Below are positions 14,722 to 22,422 of a stretch of DNA of 22,604 nt, piece by piece; the stretch's first letter is position 1, and each line of letters starts with the position of its first letter. Both the position numbers and the translations under genes were made by a program. The notes beneath the pieces were generated by a model that saw only the letters and a program-made list of their open reading frames with translations, did not search any database and was not told the DNA's origin. The DNA is from CAZWVR01 sp964637235 (GTDB lineage Bacteria; Bacteroidota; Bacteroidia; Bacteroidales; S143-33), in contig CAZWVR010000031.1 of NCBI GenBank assembly GCA_964637235.1, positions 1 to 22,604 on the forward strand. The letters are read 5' to 3'.

Positions 14722-16923
14722 TTATCTATGTAGAAGCTTTTCTTTAAAAAAATTAGTAAATTGAGTATAGAGAAAATATCTGGTATTTCCTCCATATATG
14801 CTATGATTACGGTTAGGAAATGTATAAATTCGGAACGGAATATTTGCCTGTATTAGTTTTTCAATGAATTCAAATGTATTTTGAGGATGTACATTATCAT
14901 CTGCAAGACCTATACAAATAAGTAGATCTCCTTGTAAGTTTTCAGCACGTTTGACTACTGATGTTTTTTCGTATCCATCAGGATTTTCGGAAGGCTTCCG
15001 CATATATCGTTCTGTGTAAATATTATCATAATAATGCCAGTCGGTTACAGGGGCTACTGCTACGCCACACTTCACTTTACCTTGCGCAGTTGTTAATATA
15101 TTTAAGACCATAAAACCTCCATAGCTCCACCCCCAAACTCCGATATTATCTTTATCCACAAAAGATTGACGTCTTAAATAGTCTATAAAACCCAGCACAT
15201 CTTGTGTTTCTTTTATTCCTAATTCTAAATATGTGCATTTTTTAAATTTTTCGCCACGAGCTCCCGTGCCCCGGGTATCTACATTAGCTATTATAAATCC
15301 TTGGCGTGCCATATAATCTTCCCAACCGAAATTCCAGCTATCTAAAACCATCTGTATTCCTGGTCCATTGTATCCGGTGATTATTACAGGGTATTTTTTA
15401 GTTTTATCAAAATTAGGTGGATACAATATATAGGCGTTTAGCTCTGTACCATTTATAGGCACTTTGATAAATTCTTTGTGAATGCCTCCGAGATTTTCAA
15501 CTGTTTTTTTGATATCTGAATTATCTATCAATACTGAAATAATTTTACCGTCTTTTGCTGAATTTACAGTATATATGGTAGGAGTTGTGCTATTGCTGAA
15601 ACTATTGATAAAATATTTAAAATCAGAACTAAATGTAGCATTATTAGTGCCTTTTTGTTGAGATAATTTTTTAAGCTCCCCATCAAATTTTACAGCATAA
15701 ATTTCTCTTCGTAAAGGACTTTCTTTTGCTGCTTGAAAATAAAATATACGGTTTCGTTTGTCATAACCATAATATTTAGTAATATCATATTTGCCCGGAG
15801 TAAGGTCTCTGAGTTTTTTGCCTTGTTTATCATAGAGTTCAAGATGAGTAAAGCCTGAAAGTTCTGTTGCTATTACCAGATATCCATTGGGGAGAAACTC
15901 AAAATTATTAAATACAAATTCGTCAATATATTTGTCTTCTTTTTCTTTCCAATATAATTTTGTTTTACCTTTGTCTGGATCTGCGAATAATATTTCTAAT
16001 TTATTTTGTCGTCTATTCATTTTGAATACTGCCAATGTATTTTCATCAGGAAGCCATTTAATTCTTGGGATGTATATATCTGTATTTTTGCCAATATTCA
16101 CTGTTATTGTATTGTTTGTTAAAGTATTATATATATGCACAGAAGGGATAGAATTATCTTCTCCTGCTTTTGGATATTTATAAGTATATAATCCGGGATA
16201 TATTTCATATTGCGAATAATGAGGGTGATCCCCGGCATAAAAAATTAAGTTATATTCTTTTACTTTTGATTCATCAAGTTTTAGATATGCCAGATATTTA
16301 CTGTCGTAAGACCAGTCATAGGCATAGGTGAGTTCTAATTCTTCTTCATAGACCCAATCTGCTTTACCATTTATTATTTTGTTTTTCTCTCCGTCTTTTG
16401 TTATTTGTGTGGTTTTATTATTCGTTAAATCTAAGATATATAGATTATTATCTTTGAAATAAGCTATTTTTTTTCCATTGGGAGAAAATAGAGGACCTTC
16501 TATCCACGTAGTATCTATCGGAGTTATTTTTTTAGTTTTCAGATCTAACAGTATATATTTACCTTTATAAGAGCGTCTATATATACGCTTTTTTGCTTTA
16601 CAAATCAGAACTTTGTCTCCTTGTGGAGAATAAGAATACTCGTATATATAGGGTATATTTAAATCTCTTACACTAAGGATGGTATCTATTATTTTGCCAT
16701 TTTTGAAAGAATATTTAATTAGTTTTAAATCATCGCCAGTATATTTGAGTAATGTAAAATATTCTCCTTGGGGCATTGGTTTTAATGCAATAGGATAATT
16801 TGGGTAGTATCTATATGCAACTACATCTTTTAAAGATAAAGAATCTTGGGCTTTAATGTTGAGATTATAAATAAATAAAAAAGAGATAAAAACCATAAAA
16901 ATTTTAAAATTTTTCGTATTCAT
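14722..16923 (-). CDS. dipeptidyl peptidase IV (S9B serine peptidase)
   Basis: 733 residues. A signal peptide (about 1-26, ending NIKAQ) indicates export to the periplasm or outer membrane. Residues about 40-480 form the DPP IV N-terminal beta-propeller, including DWVYEEELELTYAYDWSYD (189-207), whose glutamates hold the substrate N-terminus in true DPP IV. The C-terminal alpha/beta-hydrolase domain has the nucleophile Ser600 in GWSYGGF, Asp675 in GLADDNVHP and His707 in NRNHSIYGG. The expected activity is removal of N-terminal dipeptides ending in proline or alanine, for peptide nutrition. Its ATG shares a base with the stop codon of the upstream sensor gene (TAATG), which suggests translational coupling. 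It ends facing the dyad at 14628-14682. Confidence 0.93.
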   Translation of the reverse strand: MNTKNFKIFMVFISFLFIYNLNIKAQDSLSLKDVVAYRYYPNYPIALKPMPQGEYFTLLKYTGDDLKLIKYSFKNGKIIDTILSVRDLNIPYIYEYSYSPQGDKVLICKAKKRIYRRSYKGKYILLDLKTKKITPIDTTWIEGPLFSPNGKKIAYFKDNNLYILDLTNNKTTQITKDGEKNKIINGKADWVYEEELELTYAYDWSYDSKYLAYLKLDESKVKEYNLIFYAGDHPHYSQYEIYPGLYTYKYPKAGEDNSIPSVHIYNTLTNNTITVNIGKNTDIYIPRIKWLPDENTLAVFKMNRRQNKLEILFADPDKGKTKLYWKEKEDKYIDEFVFNNFEFLPNGYLVIATELSGFTHLELYDKQGKKLRDLTPGKYDITKYYGYDKRNRIFYFQAAKESPLRREIYAVKFDGELKKLSQQKGTNNATFSSDFKYFINSFSNSTTPTIYTVNSAKDGKIISVLIDNSDIKKTVENLGGIHKEFIKVPINGTELNAYILYPPNFDKTKKYPVIITGYNGPGIQMVLDSWNFGWEDYMARQGFIIANVDTRGTGARGEKFKKCTYLELGIKETQDVLGFIDYLRRQSFVDKDNIGVWGWSYGGFMVLNILTTAQGKVKCGVAVAPVTDWHYYDNIYTERYMRKPSENPDGYEKTSVVKRAENLQGDLLICIGLADDNVHPQNTFEFIEKLIQANIPFRIYTFPNRNHSIYGGNTRYFLYTQFTNFFKEKLLHR

Positions 16924-18932
16924 TATTGTTTATTTTGGAGTTTATTTATTTGCTCAGTTAGTTTTTCAATTTCTTTTTTTAGCTGTTGTTTTTCTTTATT
17001 GAAAGCTTCTATTAGTTTGTTAAATTCTTCTTCTTTTTTCTGCAATTTTTGTTTTAATTCGCTGATTTGTAAGATCTTTTGATTTATAAATTCTTCTAAG
17101 TTTTTGATAGTTTCTTCTTTTTTTATAAGTCTATTTTCCAGACTTTTGATAATTTTTTTAAGTTCTTCCTGATTTAATTTGTATTGATTTTCACTTTCTT
17201 GGAGTTTTTCTGCCTGTTTTTTAGTTTGTTCTAATAATTCTTGTGTACGTTGATTTATTTTTACATAAGAGAGAGTAATTGCAATTTCTCCGGATAGACG
17301 TTTGAAAAATTCTTTTTTTAGATTTTCAAGTTTTTCTATAAATGATATTTCTATAAGTCCCAGGAGTTGATTTTCTATTACCAGAGGCATTATAATCAGA
17401 GATTGGGGGGGAATTTTTCCAAAAGTATCTTCTATAAAAGTATAATTTTCAGGTACTTTATCAAAAAAGTAAAAACGTTTTTCTGCTGCTGCGGTACCTA
17501 TTAAGCCTTCAAAAAGTTCTATTTTCATATCTTTTTTTCTCTCTTTGCCATAGGAAATAGCTTTTTTAAGTATTAAATATTCTTTGTTGTCTTTATTTTC
17601 ATATAGAAAAAATGCTCCTTGAACTCCATTAGTGTAGCCCATAATTCCTTTGAGCACTTCATCAATAAAAACATCAAGATTATTAGTGTTTTGTCTCATT
17701 ATACGTCCCATCTCTGTTAAGCCAGTTGCCATCCATTTATCTATCTCTTCTCTTTTCAGCATTTGTTGTGTTTGCTTCTCTTTAACTAAAAGTTTTTCTT
17801 TTAGTTTTTTTAATACTTTTGCAAATTCGTCATTTTCACTGCTTTTAGTAATCTCAAAATCAAAATTATAGTCAGCAAGTTTTTCTATTATATTAAGTTT
17901 CTCTTTTATGTATTCTACAAACATTTTGGTTGTTTTAGAAACTTCGTATAATTCTTTACTTTCTTTAATTATTTCCACTTCTTGCATATTCCCTTTTGAA
18001 AATTCATTTAAAGTATTATGAAAATCTTTCCATTTTAGGTAAAGTCTTCTATATAAGAATATTGCTTGTATAATGACAAGCAGTAATATCACAATTATAC
18101 TTATATTTAGCCAGTTTACATATTTAATATTTTTGTAATATGAAATGCTTTTTTTCAACTGTTCAATTTGCAATATAAGCTGATCAATGGTTTTGTTGAT
18201 AACTATAAAATAAGTAGACTGGTCTTTACGGAGTATTCGCATTGTTACGCGAAATATTTTATTAAATAGTGAGTTATATTCAGAGAGTTTGTTCAAAAAA
18301 GTATAGGAGATCAATTGAGTAGTATTATGCCGTTTAATATGATTTAAGATAATTTTATATAAATTATTGTATTTTTTATTGTATTCAGCTAAGTTCCCTG
18401 ATTTATAGGCTTCATTTTGTATTTTATTTATTTGTTTTACGAAAATAACCAGTCCTGCTTTTTTAAAAGTAGTGTCTAATATCAATTGATTATATAGGAT
18501 TTCCTGTGTTATTTTTAAGCCATTTTCCTTATTGTAATATAAAAATATATCATTTTGCATCTTTTTTAATAATTCTTTATATTGATTAAGTAAATCGTAA
18601 ATTTCTGGAATATTGGTAGTTCCTATATTTAAGTTAGTAATTAAAGATTGCAAATTTTTTAAATCTTTATCTATTTTATCATTTAAATTTTCTATTTCAG
18701 ATAAATACGTGGAATTGTTATCCATATCAAAAAACAATAGAGTTATATCTTTTTTTAGCAAAAGCACATCTTTATTAAGTGTGTTAATATTATATTTAAT
18801 CGCTTTTATAGTATTAGTTTGTTTTTGATATTTATAGAAATTTATAAAAAGTAAGACAAAGAATATCGTAAGGGTTATAATAAAAGCGATATAATAGGCA
18901 GCAAGACTAATTTTTTGTCGGTTTATTAGCAT
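16923..18932 (-). CDS. membrane sensor with HAMP-like linker, GAF domain and C-terminal coiled coil
   Basis: 669 residues from the ATG at 18932; the frame extends to a TTG at 18989 that would add 19 polar residues before the first membrane helix, and I reject it. Helix 1 (about 9-33) and helix 2 (about 273-297) flank a roughly 240-residue extracytoplasmic helical region that looks like a four-helix sensor. A HAMP-like helical linker follows (about 298-380), then a GAF domain (about 400-560: VFIDEVLKGIMGYTNGVQGAFFLYE, FEGLIGTAAAEKRFYFFDKVP, SLIIMPLVIENQLLGLIEISF). From about 560 to the end is a lysine/glutamate coiled coil. No histidine kinase, GGDEF, EAL or methyl-accepting hallmark sequence is recognisable, so the output is unknown. 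The terminal TAA overlaps the DPP IV ATG. Confidence 0.8.
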   Translation of the reverse strand: MLINRQKISLAAYYIAFIITLTIFFVLLFINFYKYQKQTNTIKAIKYNINTLNKDVLLLKKDITLLFFDMDNNSTYLSEIENLNDKIDKDLKNLQSLITNLNIGTTNIPEIYDLLNQYKELLKKMQNDIFLYYNKENGLKITQEILYNQLILDTTFKKAGLVIFVKQINKIQNEAYKSGNLAEYNKKYNNLYKIILNHIKRHNTTQLISYTFLNKLSEYNSLFNKIFRVTMRILRKDQSTYFIVINKTIDQLILQIEQLKKSISYYKNIKYVNWLNISIIVILLLVIIQAIFLYRRLYLKWKDFHNTLNEFSKGNMQEVEIIKESKELYEVSKTTKMFVEYIKEKLNIIEKLADYNFDFEITKSSENDEFAKVLKKLKEKLLVKEKQTQQMLKREEIDKWMATGLTEMGRIMRQNTNNLDVFIDEVLKGIMGYTNGVQGAFFLYENKDNKEYLILKKAISYGKERKKDMKIELFEGLIGTAAAEKRFYFFDKVPENYTFIEDTFGKIPPQSLIIMPLVIENQLLGLIEISFIEKLENLKKEFFKRLSGEIAITLSYVKINQRTQELLEQTKKQAEKLQESENQYKLNQEELKKIIKSLENRLIKKEETIKNLEEFINQKILQISELKQKLQKKEEEFNKLIEAFNKEKQQLKKEIEKLTEQINKLQNKQ

Positions 18933-18934
18933 AT

Positions 18935-18982
18935 TTATATTTTTTGTAATAGTGTGGTATACAGGCAGAGGCTGCCTTTCAT
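18935..18982 (-). CDS. possible 15-residue upstream ORF before the sensor gene
   Basis: An ATG at 18982 opens MKGSLCLYTTLLQKI and stops with TAA at 18937-18935, two bases before the sensor ATG at 18932. It is in a different frame from the sensor and contains the GC-rich hairpin at 18963-18977. It could be a short leader peptide that couples translation to the sensor gene, but a chance ORF of this length is common. No conservation evidence is available here. Confidence 0.2.
   Translation of the reverse strand: MKGSLCLYTTLLQKI
18963..18977 (-). promoter_or_regulatory. GC-rich hairpin in the leader of the sensor-DPP IV operon
   Basis: AGGCAG (18963-18968) and CTGCCT (18972-18977) are perfect 6-bp arms around a 3-nt loop, unusually GC-rich for this region. 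It lies about 30 nt upstream of the sensor ATG and downstream of the predicted promoter at 19032-19039, so it would be in the message leader. No T run follows, so it is not an obvious terminator. Confidence 0.35.
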
Positions 18983-19031
18983 TTTGCAAGGCTTTTGATT
19001 GCCTCTTATTTATTGCCTAATAAATGCAAAT

Positions 19032-19039
19032 CAAAAATA
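19032..19039 (-). promoter_or_regulatory. -7 promoter element of the sensor-DPP IV operon
   Basis: The minus strand reads TATTTTTG, an exact TAnnTTTG match. TTTC at 19060-19057 is a one-mismatch -33 box at 17-nt spacing. Use of this site gives a leader of about 90 nt containing the hairpin and short ORF described for 18935-18982. Confidence 0.4.
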
Positions 19040-19100
19040 AAAAATCATTTTTATATGAAAAAATATTGCATAATTGTTTTCTAATTTTTTATGTTTTTTC

Positions 19101-19108
19101 TATCTTTG
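19101..19108 (+). promoter_or_regulatory. -7 promoter element of the phosphohexomutase gene
   Basis: TATCTTTG is an exact TAnnTTTG match 70 nt before the ATG at 19179. A TTG at 19074-19076 is 24 nt upstream of it, slightly beyond the usual spacing. The leader ends in a run of seven A and seven T (19165-19178) directly against the start codon. Confidence 0.45.
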
Positions 19109-19178
19109 GGCTAATTAAAAGAACTTTTTTAATTTAAAAATTTGTGGTCTATTTAACATAATGTAAAAAAATTTTTTT

Positions 19179-20903
19179 ATGAATATGACAAAAGTAAGTG
19201 AAAAAATAAAATTTTGGTTAACAGGAAATTTTGATGAAGAAACAAAATCTTTGATAAAGGAGCTATTAGAAAATAATGAACAGGAGTTGATAGAAAGTTT
19301 TTATAAAGATTTAGAATTCGGTACTGGCGGATTGAGAGGAAAAATGGGAGTTGGAACAAATAGAATGAATAAATATACAGTAGGACTTGCGACTCAGGGA
19401 TTAGCTAACTATTTAAAGAAGTACTTTAAAAAAATTAAGGAAATTAAAGTAGTAATTGCATATGATACTAGGAATAATAGCAAATTTTTTGCAGAGACAG
19501 CAGCTGCTATTTTGTCTAATAACAATATAAAGGTGTATCTTTTCGATGATTTTCGTCCTACTCCTGAGCTATCTTTTGCAATAAGGAATCTTAAGGCTCA
19601 TGCCGGTATTGTAATTACTGCTTCCCATAATCCTAAGGAATACAATGGCTATAAAGTTTATTGGGAAGATGGAGGACAGATTGTCTCTCCTCATGATAAG
19701 AATATTCTTGAAGAAATAAATAATTTGGATATAAACAATTTAGATTTTACGCCAAAGCGTAGTAAAATCCATATAATTGGTGAAGATATTGATACTATTT
19801 ACTTAGCCCAATTGCTTAAGGTAAGTTTAAATCCGCAAATAATTCAGGAGAATGCTGAGTTATCTATTTTATATACCCCTTTGCATGGAACGGGGATAAA
19901 ACTGATACCTAAAGCTTTAAATTTATACGGATTTAAGAATGTTCAAATTGTAAAAGAGCAAGCTATACCCGATGGAAATTTTCCCACAGTAAAAAGCCCT
20001 AATCCAGAAAATCCAGAGGCATTGCAGATGGCATTAGAAAAAGCCAAAGAATTGGATAGTGATATAATTTTAGCCACTGATCCTGATACAGATAGACTTG
20101 CAGTAGCTGTTAAACATAAAAATAAATACATATTACTCAATGGTAATCAGATTGGGTCTATAATGACATATTACATTTTGCGCAATTTAAAAGAGAAAAA
20201 CCGCTTGGCTGGTGATGAATATATTGTTAAGACAATAGTTACTACGGATTTAATAAAACTGATTGCCCAAGCATATAATATTAACGTGTATGAAGTTTTG
20301 ACTGGCTTTAAATATATTGCTCGTGTTATAAAAGAAAAAGAGCATACGGAAAGCTTTATCGGGGGATTTGAAGAAAGTTTTGGATATCTTGTTGCTGATT
20401 TTGTTCGAGATAAAGATGGCGTTATGGCAGCATTATTCATTTCCGAAATTGCGGCTTGGGCTAAAAAAGAAGGTAAAACTCTGGTAGATATTTTAAACGA
20501 CATATATATACAATATGCGTTTTTTAAAGAAAAGTTGATAAATATTGTCAAGGAGGGTATAAATGGAACGGAAGAAATAGCACAGATAATGAATAAATAT
20601 AGAGAAGAAACTCCTGCATATATCAATGATACGAATATTGTATTAGTTCGCGATTATTTAACTGGTATTCAGTCAAATCTATTTAATGGTGAACAGAAAA
20701 AAATAGAGCTGCCTTCATCAAATGTAATACAGTTTATTCTTGAAGATGAGACTATTATCACTGTTAGACCTTCTGGTACAGAGCCCAAGATAAAGTATTA
20801 TATTTCTGTACGGGAAAAGGTGAAAAATTATAATGAATTAGAGAGTGTTTCAAAAAAACTGGATAAAAAAATAGAGGGCTACTTACGAGCCCTCGGGATT
20901 TGA
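19179..20903 (+). CDS. phosphoglucomutase/phosphomannomutase (alpha-D-phosphohexomutase)
   Basis: 574 residues, the length of the PGM2/PgcA-type branch. It interconverts hexose 1- and 6-phosphates, most likely glucose, through a phosphoserine intermediate, feeding nucleotide-sugar and polysaccharide synthesis in the cytoplasm. All four domains show their motifs: FGTGGLRGKMG (47-57), TASHNPKEYNG (147-157, with Ser149 the phosphoserine), metal loop DPDTDR (301-306), sugar-binding GGFEESFGY (395-403), and phosphate-binding RPSGTEPK (about 530-537). The start may be Met1 or Met3. It is monocistronic, divergent from the sensor operon, and its last 21 bp overlap the convergent caspase gene. Substrate preference cannot be decided from the sequence. 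Confidence 0.93.
   Translation: MNMTKVSEKIKFWLTGNFDEETKSLIKELLENNEQELIESFYKDLEFGTGGLRGKMGVGTNRMNKYTVGLATQGLANYLKKYFKKIKEIKVVIAYDTRNNSKFFAETAAAILSNNNIKVYLFDDFRPTPELSFAIRNLKAHAGIVITASHNPKEYNGYKVYWEDGGQIVSPHDKNILEEINNLDINNLDFTPKRSKIHIIGEDIDTIYLAQLLKVSLNPQIIQENAELSILYTPLHGTGIKLIPKALNLYGFKNVQIVKEQAIPDGNFPTVKSPNPENPEALQMALEKAKELDSDIILATDPDTDRLAVAVKHKNKYILLNGNQIGSIMTYYILRNLKEKNRLAGDEYIVKTIVTTDLIKLIAQAYNINVYEVLTGFKYIARVIKEKEHTESFIGGFEESFGYLVADFVRDKDGVMAALFISEIAAWAKKEGKTLVDILNDIYIQYAFFKEKLINIVKEGINGTEEIAQIMNKYREETPAYINDTNIVLVRDYLTGIQSNLFNGEQKKIELPSSNVIQFILEDETIITVRPSGTEPKIKYYISVREKVKNYNELESVSKKLDKKIEGYLRALGI
20865..20894 (-). terminator. intrinsic terminator of the caspase gene, inside both convergent 3' ends
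   Basis: On the minus strand GAGGGCT (20894-20888) and AGCCCTC (20880-20874) form a perfect 7-bp stem with a 7-nt loop, followed by TA and seven T (20871-20865). This is a good Rho-independent terminator for the caspase transcript. The caspase stop codon TAA lies in the loop, and the T run lies within the phosphohexomutase coding sequence. Confidence 0.75.
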
Positions 20904-22319
20904 TTTAATGATTTTAAGTTTTTGTTTAATTTTATCAATCTCTCGTTTTAACGAGTCAGAAGGTTTTAATTTATAAGCTTTATTTAGATAATTTAGAGCC
21001 AATGCTAAATGCAAACTGTCCTCAATTCGCATATATTTACGAGCTCCTGAAATATAGAAATTCCTGAGCTGTGTAATGTATTTACTTTTGATACCGCAAT
21101 GTTGCATAACAGCGACATAGTTATTATATGCTTTAAAAAATTTGTAAGTTTGTCTATTGAGCATAATATCGTCAGCTTCTTTTAGTAATTTAAGACATTT
21201 AATATGCGTATAATTTTTGGTATATTTTTTATGTTTGACGTCTCTTAGTACATATTCTTTATATATACCTGTATCGGCATATTTCATAGAAAAATTTTGT
21301 ACTTTTTTATTTGATAAATATGACAGAGTTATACTTATCGCAATTAAAATCATAGTTAGTACACCTAAAAATATGTTATTTGTTTTACGTTTAAGTTGTT
21401 TTAATCGTCTATTGAATTCTTCAATATCAGAGGATTTAAATAATCCGGCATTTTGTTTTATCAGGTTTAGATAGGTGTTATCCAAAAAGGCTTTATCATA
21501 CTTTTTATTTTTAGCAAAAATCAATTCGTCCATATTTTTATAAACGCTCTGATGTGGTACAGGAACATTTCTTTTTGCAAAGTCTTTTTTTATTTCATTG
21601 TATATGTCTCTGAGTGTTATGTATGGTTTATTATTATCAATTCCGTGTTGTATAACTTCCACGAATTTAGCTGTAAAAAACGTAGGTTTTTTCGGATCTT
21701 TTGGGAAAAATGAGGGTTTATCCTCTCCGGAGGATGTAAGAATATATATACCCTCGGATTTCTGTAATAGATTAGCTATTGCGGAGTTGATATTACTCAA
21801 AGTGTTATGTAATTTACCGCTATGACAAGAATCCAGAACAATGATCTTTCTTTTAGCTTGTGAAAATTTTATTATTTGCTTAAAATTAGAGCTTTCAATG
21901 CTGGATTGTTCTAAATATTCATAGCTTGTATCAGCGGTAGCAAAATAGAGTTTAAAATCAGTAGGACTTATAATTCCATGCCCTGAGTAATAAATAAATA
22001 AGGTATCATTTTCAGCCGTAGCTATTTTTGTTAAGTCCCTTATTTTCTTTTCAATCTCTAATTTACTTTCATTCAGCGATACTATTATATTTTTCTTTGG
22101 CACACCCATATATTCCTTATTAACGAGCATTTGACGCAAGATCTTTATATTTACTTCCACATTTGGTATATCTCTCAGTCGTTTCTCGTTAGGATACTTG
22201 GATACGCCAATCAATAGAGCATAGAAGTTTGAAAAGTTAATCTTAGGTACTCCTATTTTCTTTCCGTTTCCTTGAACTACATTCGTCTTTGTCTCCTTTA
22301 AATTTTTCTTTGTTTCCAT
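20883..22319 (-). CDS. membrane-anchored caspase-like (peptidase C14) protein with TPR-like C-terminus
   Basis: 478 residues. A basic N-terminus (1-28) leads into a caspase/metacaspase p20-like domain (about 30-270): FYALLIGVSKYPNEKRLRDIPNVEVNIKIL, the catalytic histidine His114 in FIYYSGHGI, and the catalytic Cys165 in IIVLDSCHSGKL, followed by ILTSSGEDKPSFF and a FFTAKFVEVI helix. DSCHSG is the metacaspase form, which by family suggests cleavage after arginine or lysine rather than aspartate. One membrane helix spans about 315-336, preceded by RRLKQLKRK, so the protease should be cytoplasmic and the last 140 residues, helical and TPR-like (SLHLALALNYLNKAYKLKPSD), outside. There is no signal peptide. 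It is a single-gene unit with its own promoter, dyad and terminator. The substrate and trigger are unknown; signalling, cell death or defence are only possibilities. Confidence 0.85.
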   Translation of the reverse strand: METKKNLKETKTNVVQGNGKKIGVPKINFSNFYALLIGVSKYPNEKRLRDIPNVEVNIKILRQMLVNKEYMGVPKKNIIVSLNESKLEIEKKIRDLTKIATAENDTLFIYYSGHGIISPTDFKLYFATADTSYEYLEQSSIESSNFKQIIKFSQAKRKIIVLDSCHSGKLHNTLSNINSAIANLLQKSEGIYILTSSGEDKPSFFPKDPKKPTFFTAKFVEVIQHGIDNNKPYITLRDIYNEIKKDFAKRNVPVPHQSVYKNMDELIFAKNKKYDKAFLDNTYLNLIKQNAGLFKSSDIEEFNRRLKQLKRKTNNIFLGVLTMILIAISITLSYLSNKKVQNFSMKYADTGIYKEYVLRDVKHKKYTKNYTHIKCLKLLKEADDIMLNRQTYKFFKAYNNYVAVMQHCGIKSKYITQLRNFYISGARKYMRIEDSLHLALALNYLNKAYKLKPSDSLKREIDKIKQKLKIIKSNPEGS

Positions 22320-22360
22320 AGCTCGTTTTTTTATGGTTCATAAAAAATTAGTATTAAAAA

Positions 22361-22387
22361 AGTAGAAAATTTTAATCATTTTCTACT
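22361..22387. promoter_or_regulatory. perfect 10-bp inverted repeat at the caspase transcription start
   Basis: AGTAGAAAAT (22361-22370) and ATTTTCTACT (22378-22387) are perfect arms around a 7-nt spacer. On the minus strand the repeat begins 3 nt after the -7 box, so it covers the expected start of transcription. It could be a repressor operator or a hairpin capping the 5' end of the message. Confidence 0.55.
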
Positions 22388-22390
22388 ATA

Positions 22391-22422
22391 CAAATATAAA
22401 ATATAATATTTTTATATGCAAA
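22391..22422 (-). promoter_or_regulatory. caspase gene promoter, TTTG-N20-TATATTTG
   Basis: On the minus strand TTTG (22422-22419) is followed after 20 nt by TATATTTG (22398-22391), matching both Bacteroidota boxes at the standard spacing. The leader to the ATG at 22319 would be about 65 nt. It is the best promoter match in the window together with that of purB. Confidence 0.7.

Noticed and set aside
18933..18989. TTG start adding 19 residues to the GAF sensor
   Set aside because: The ATG at 18932 places the first membrane helix near the N-terminus, as expected, and sits correctly after the leader.
20171..20626. 151-codon minus-strand open frame
   Set aside because: It lies wholly antisense to the phosphohexomutase gene, whose motifs are intact there, and its product shows no recognisable family features.
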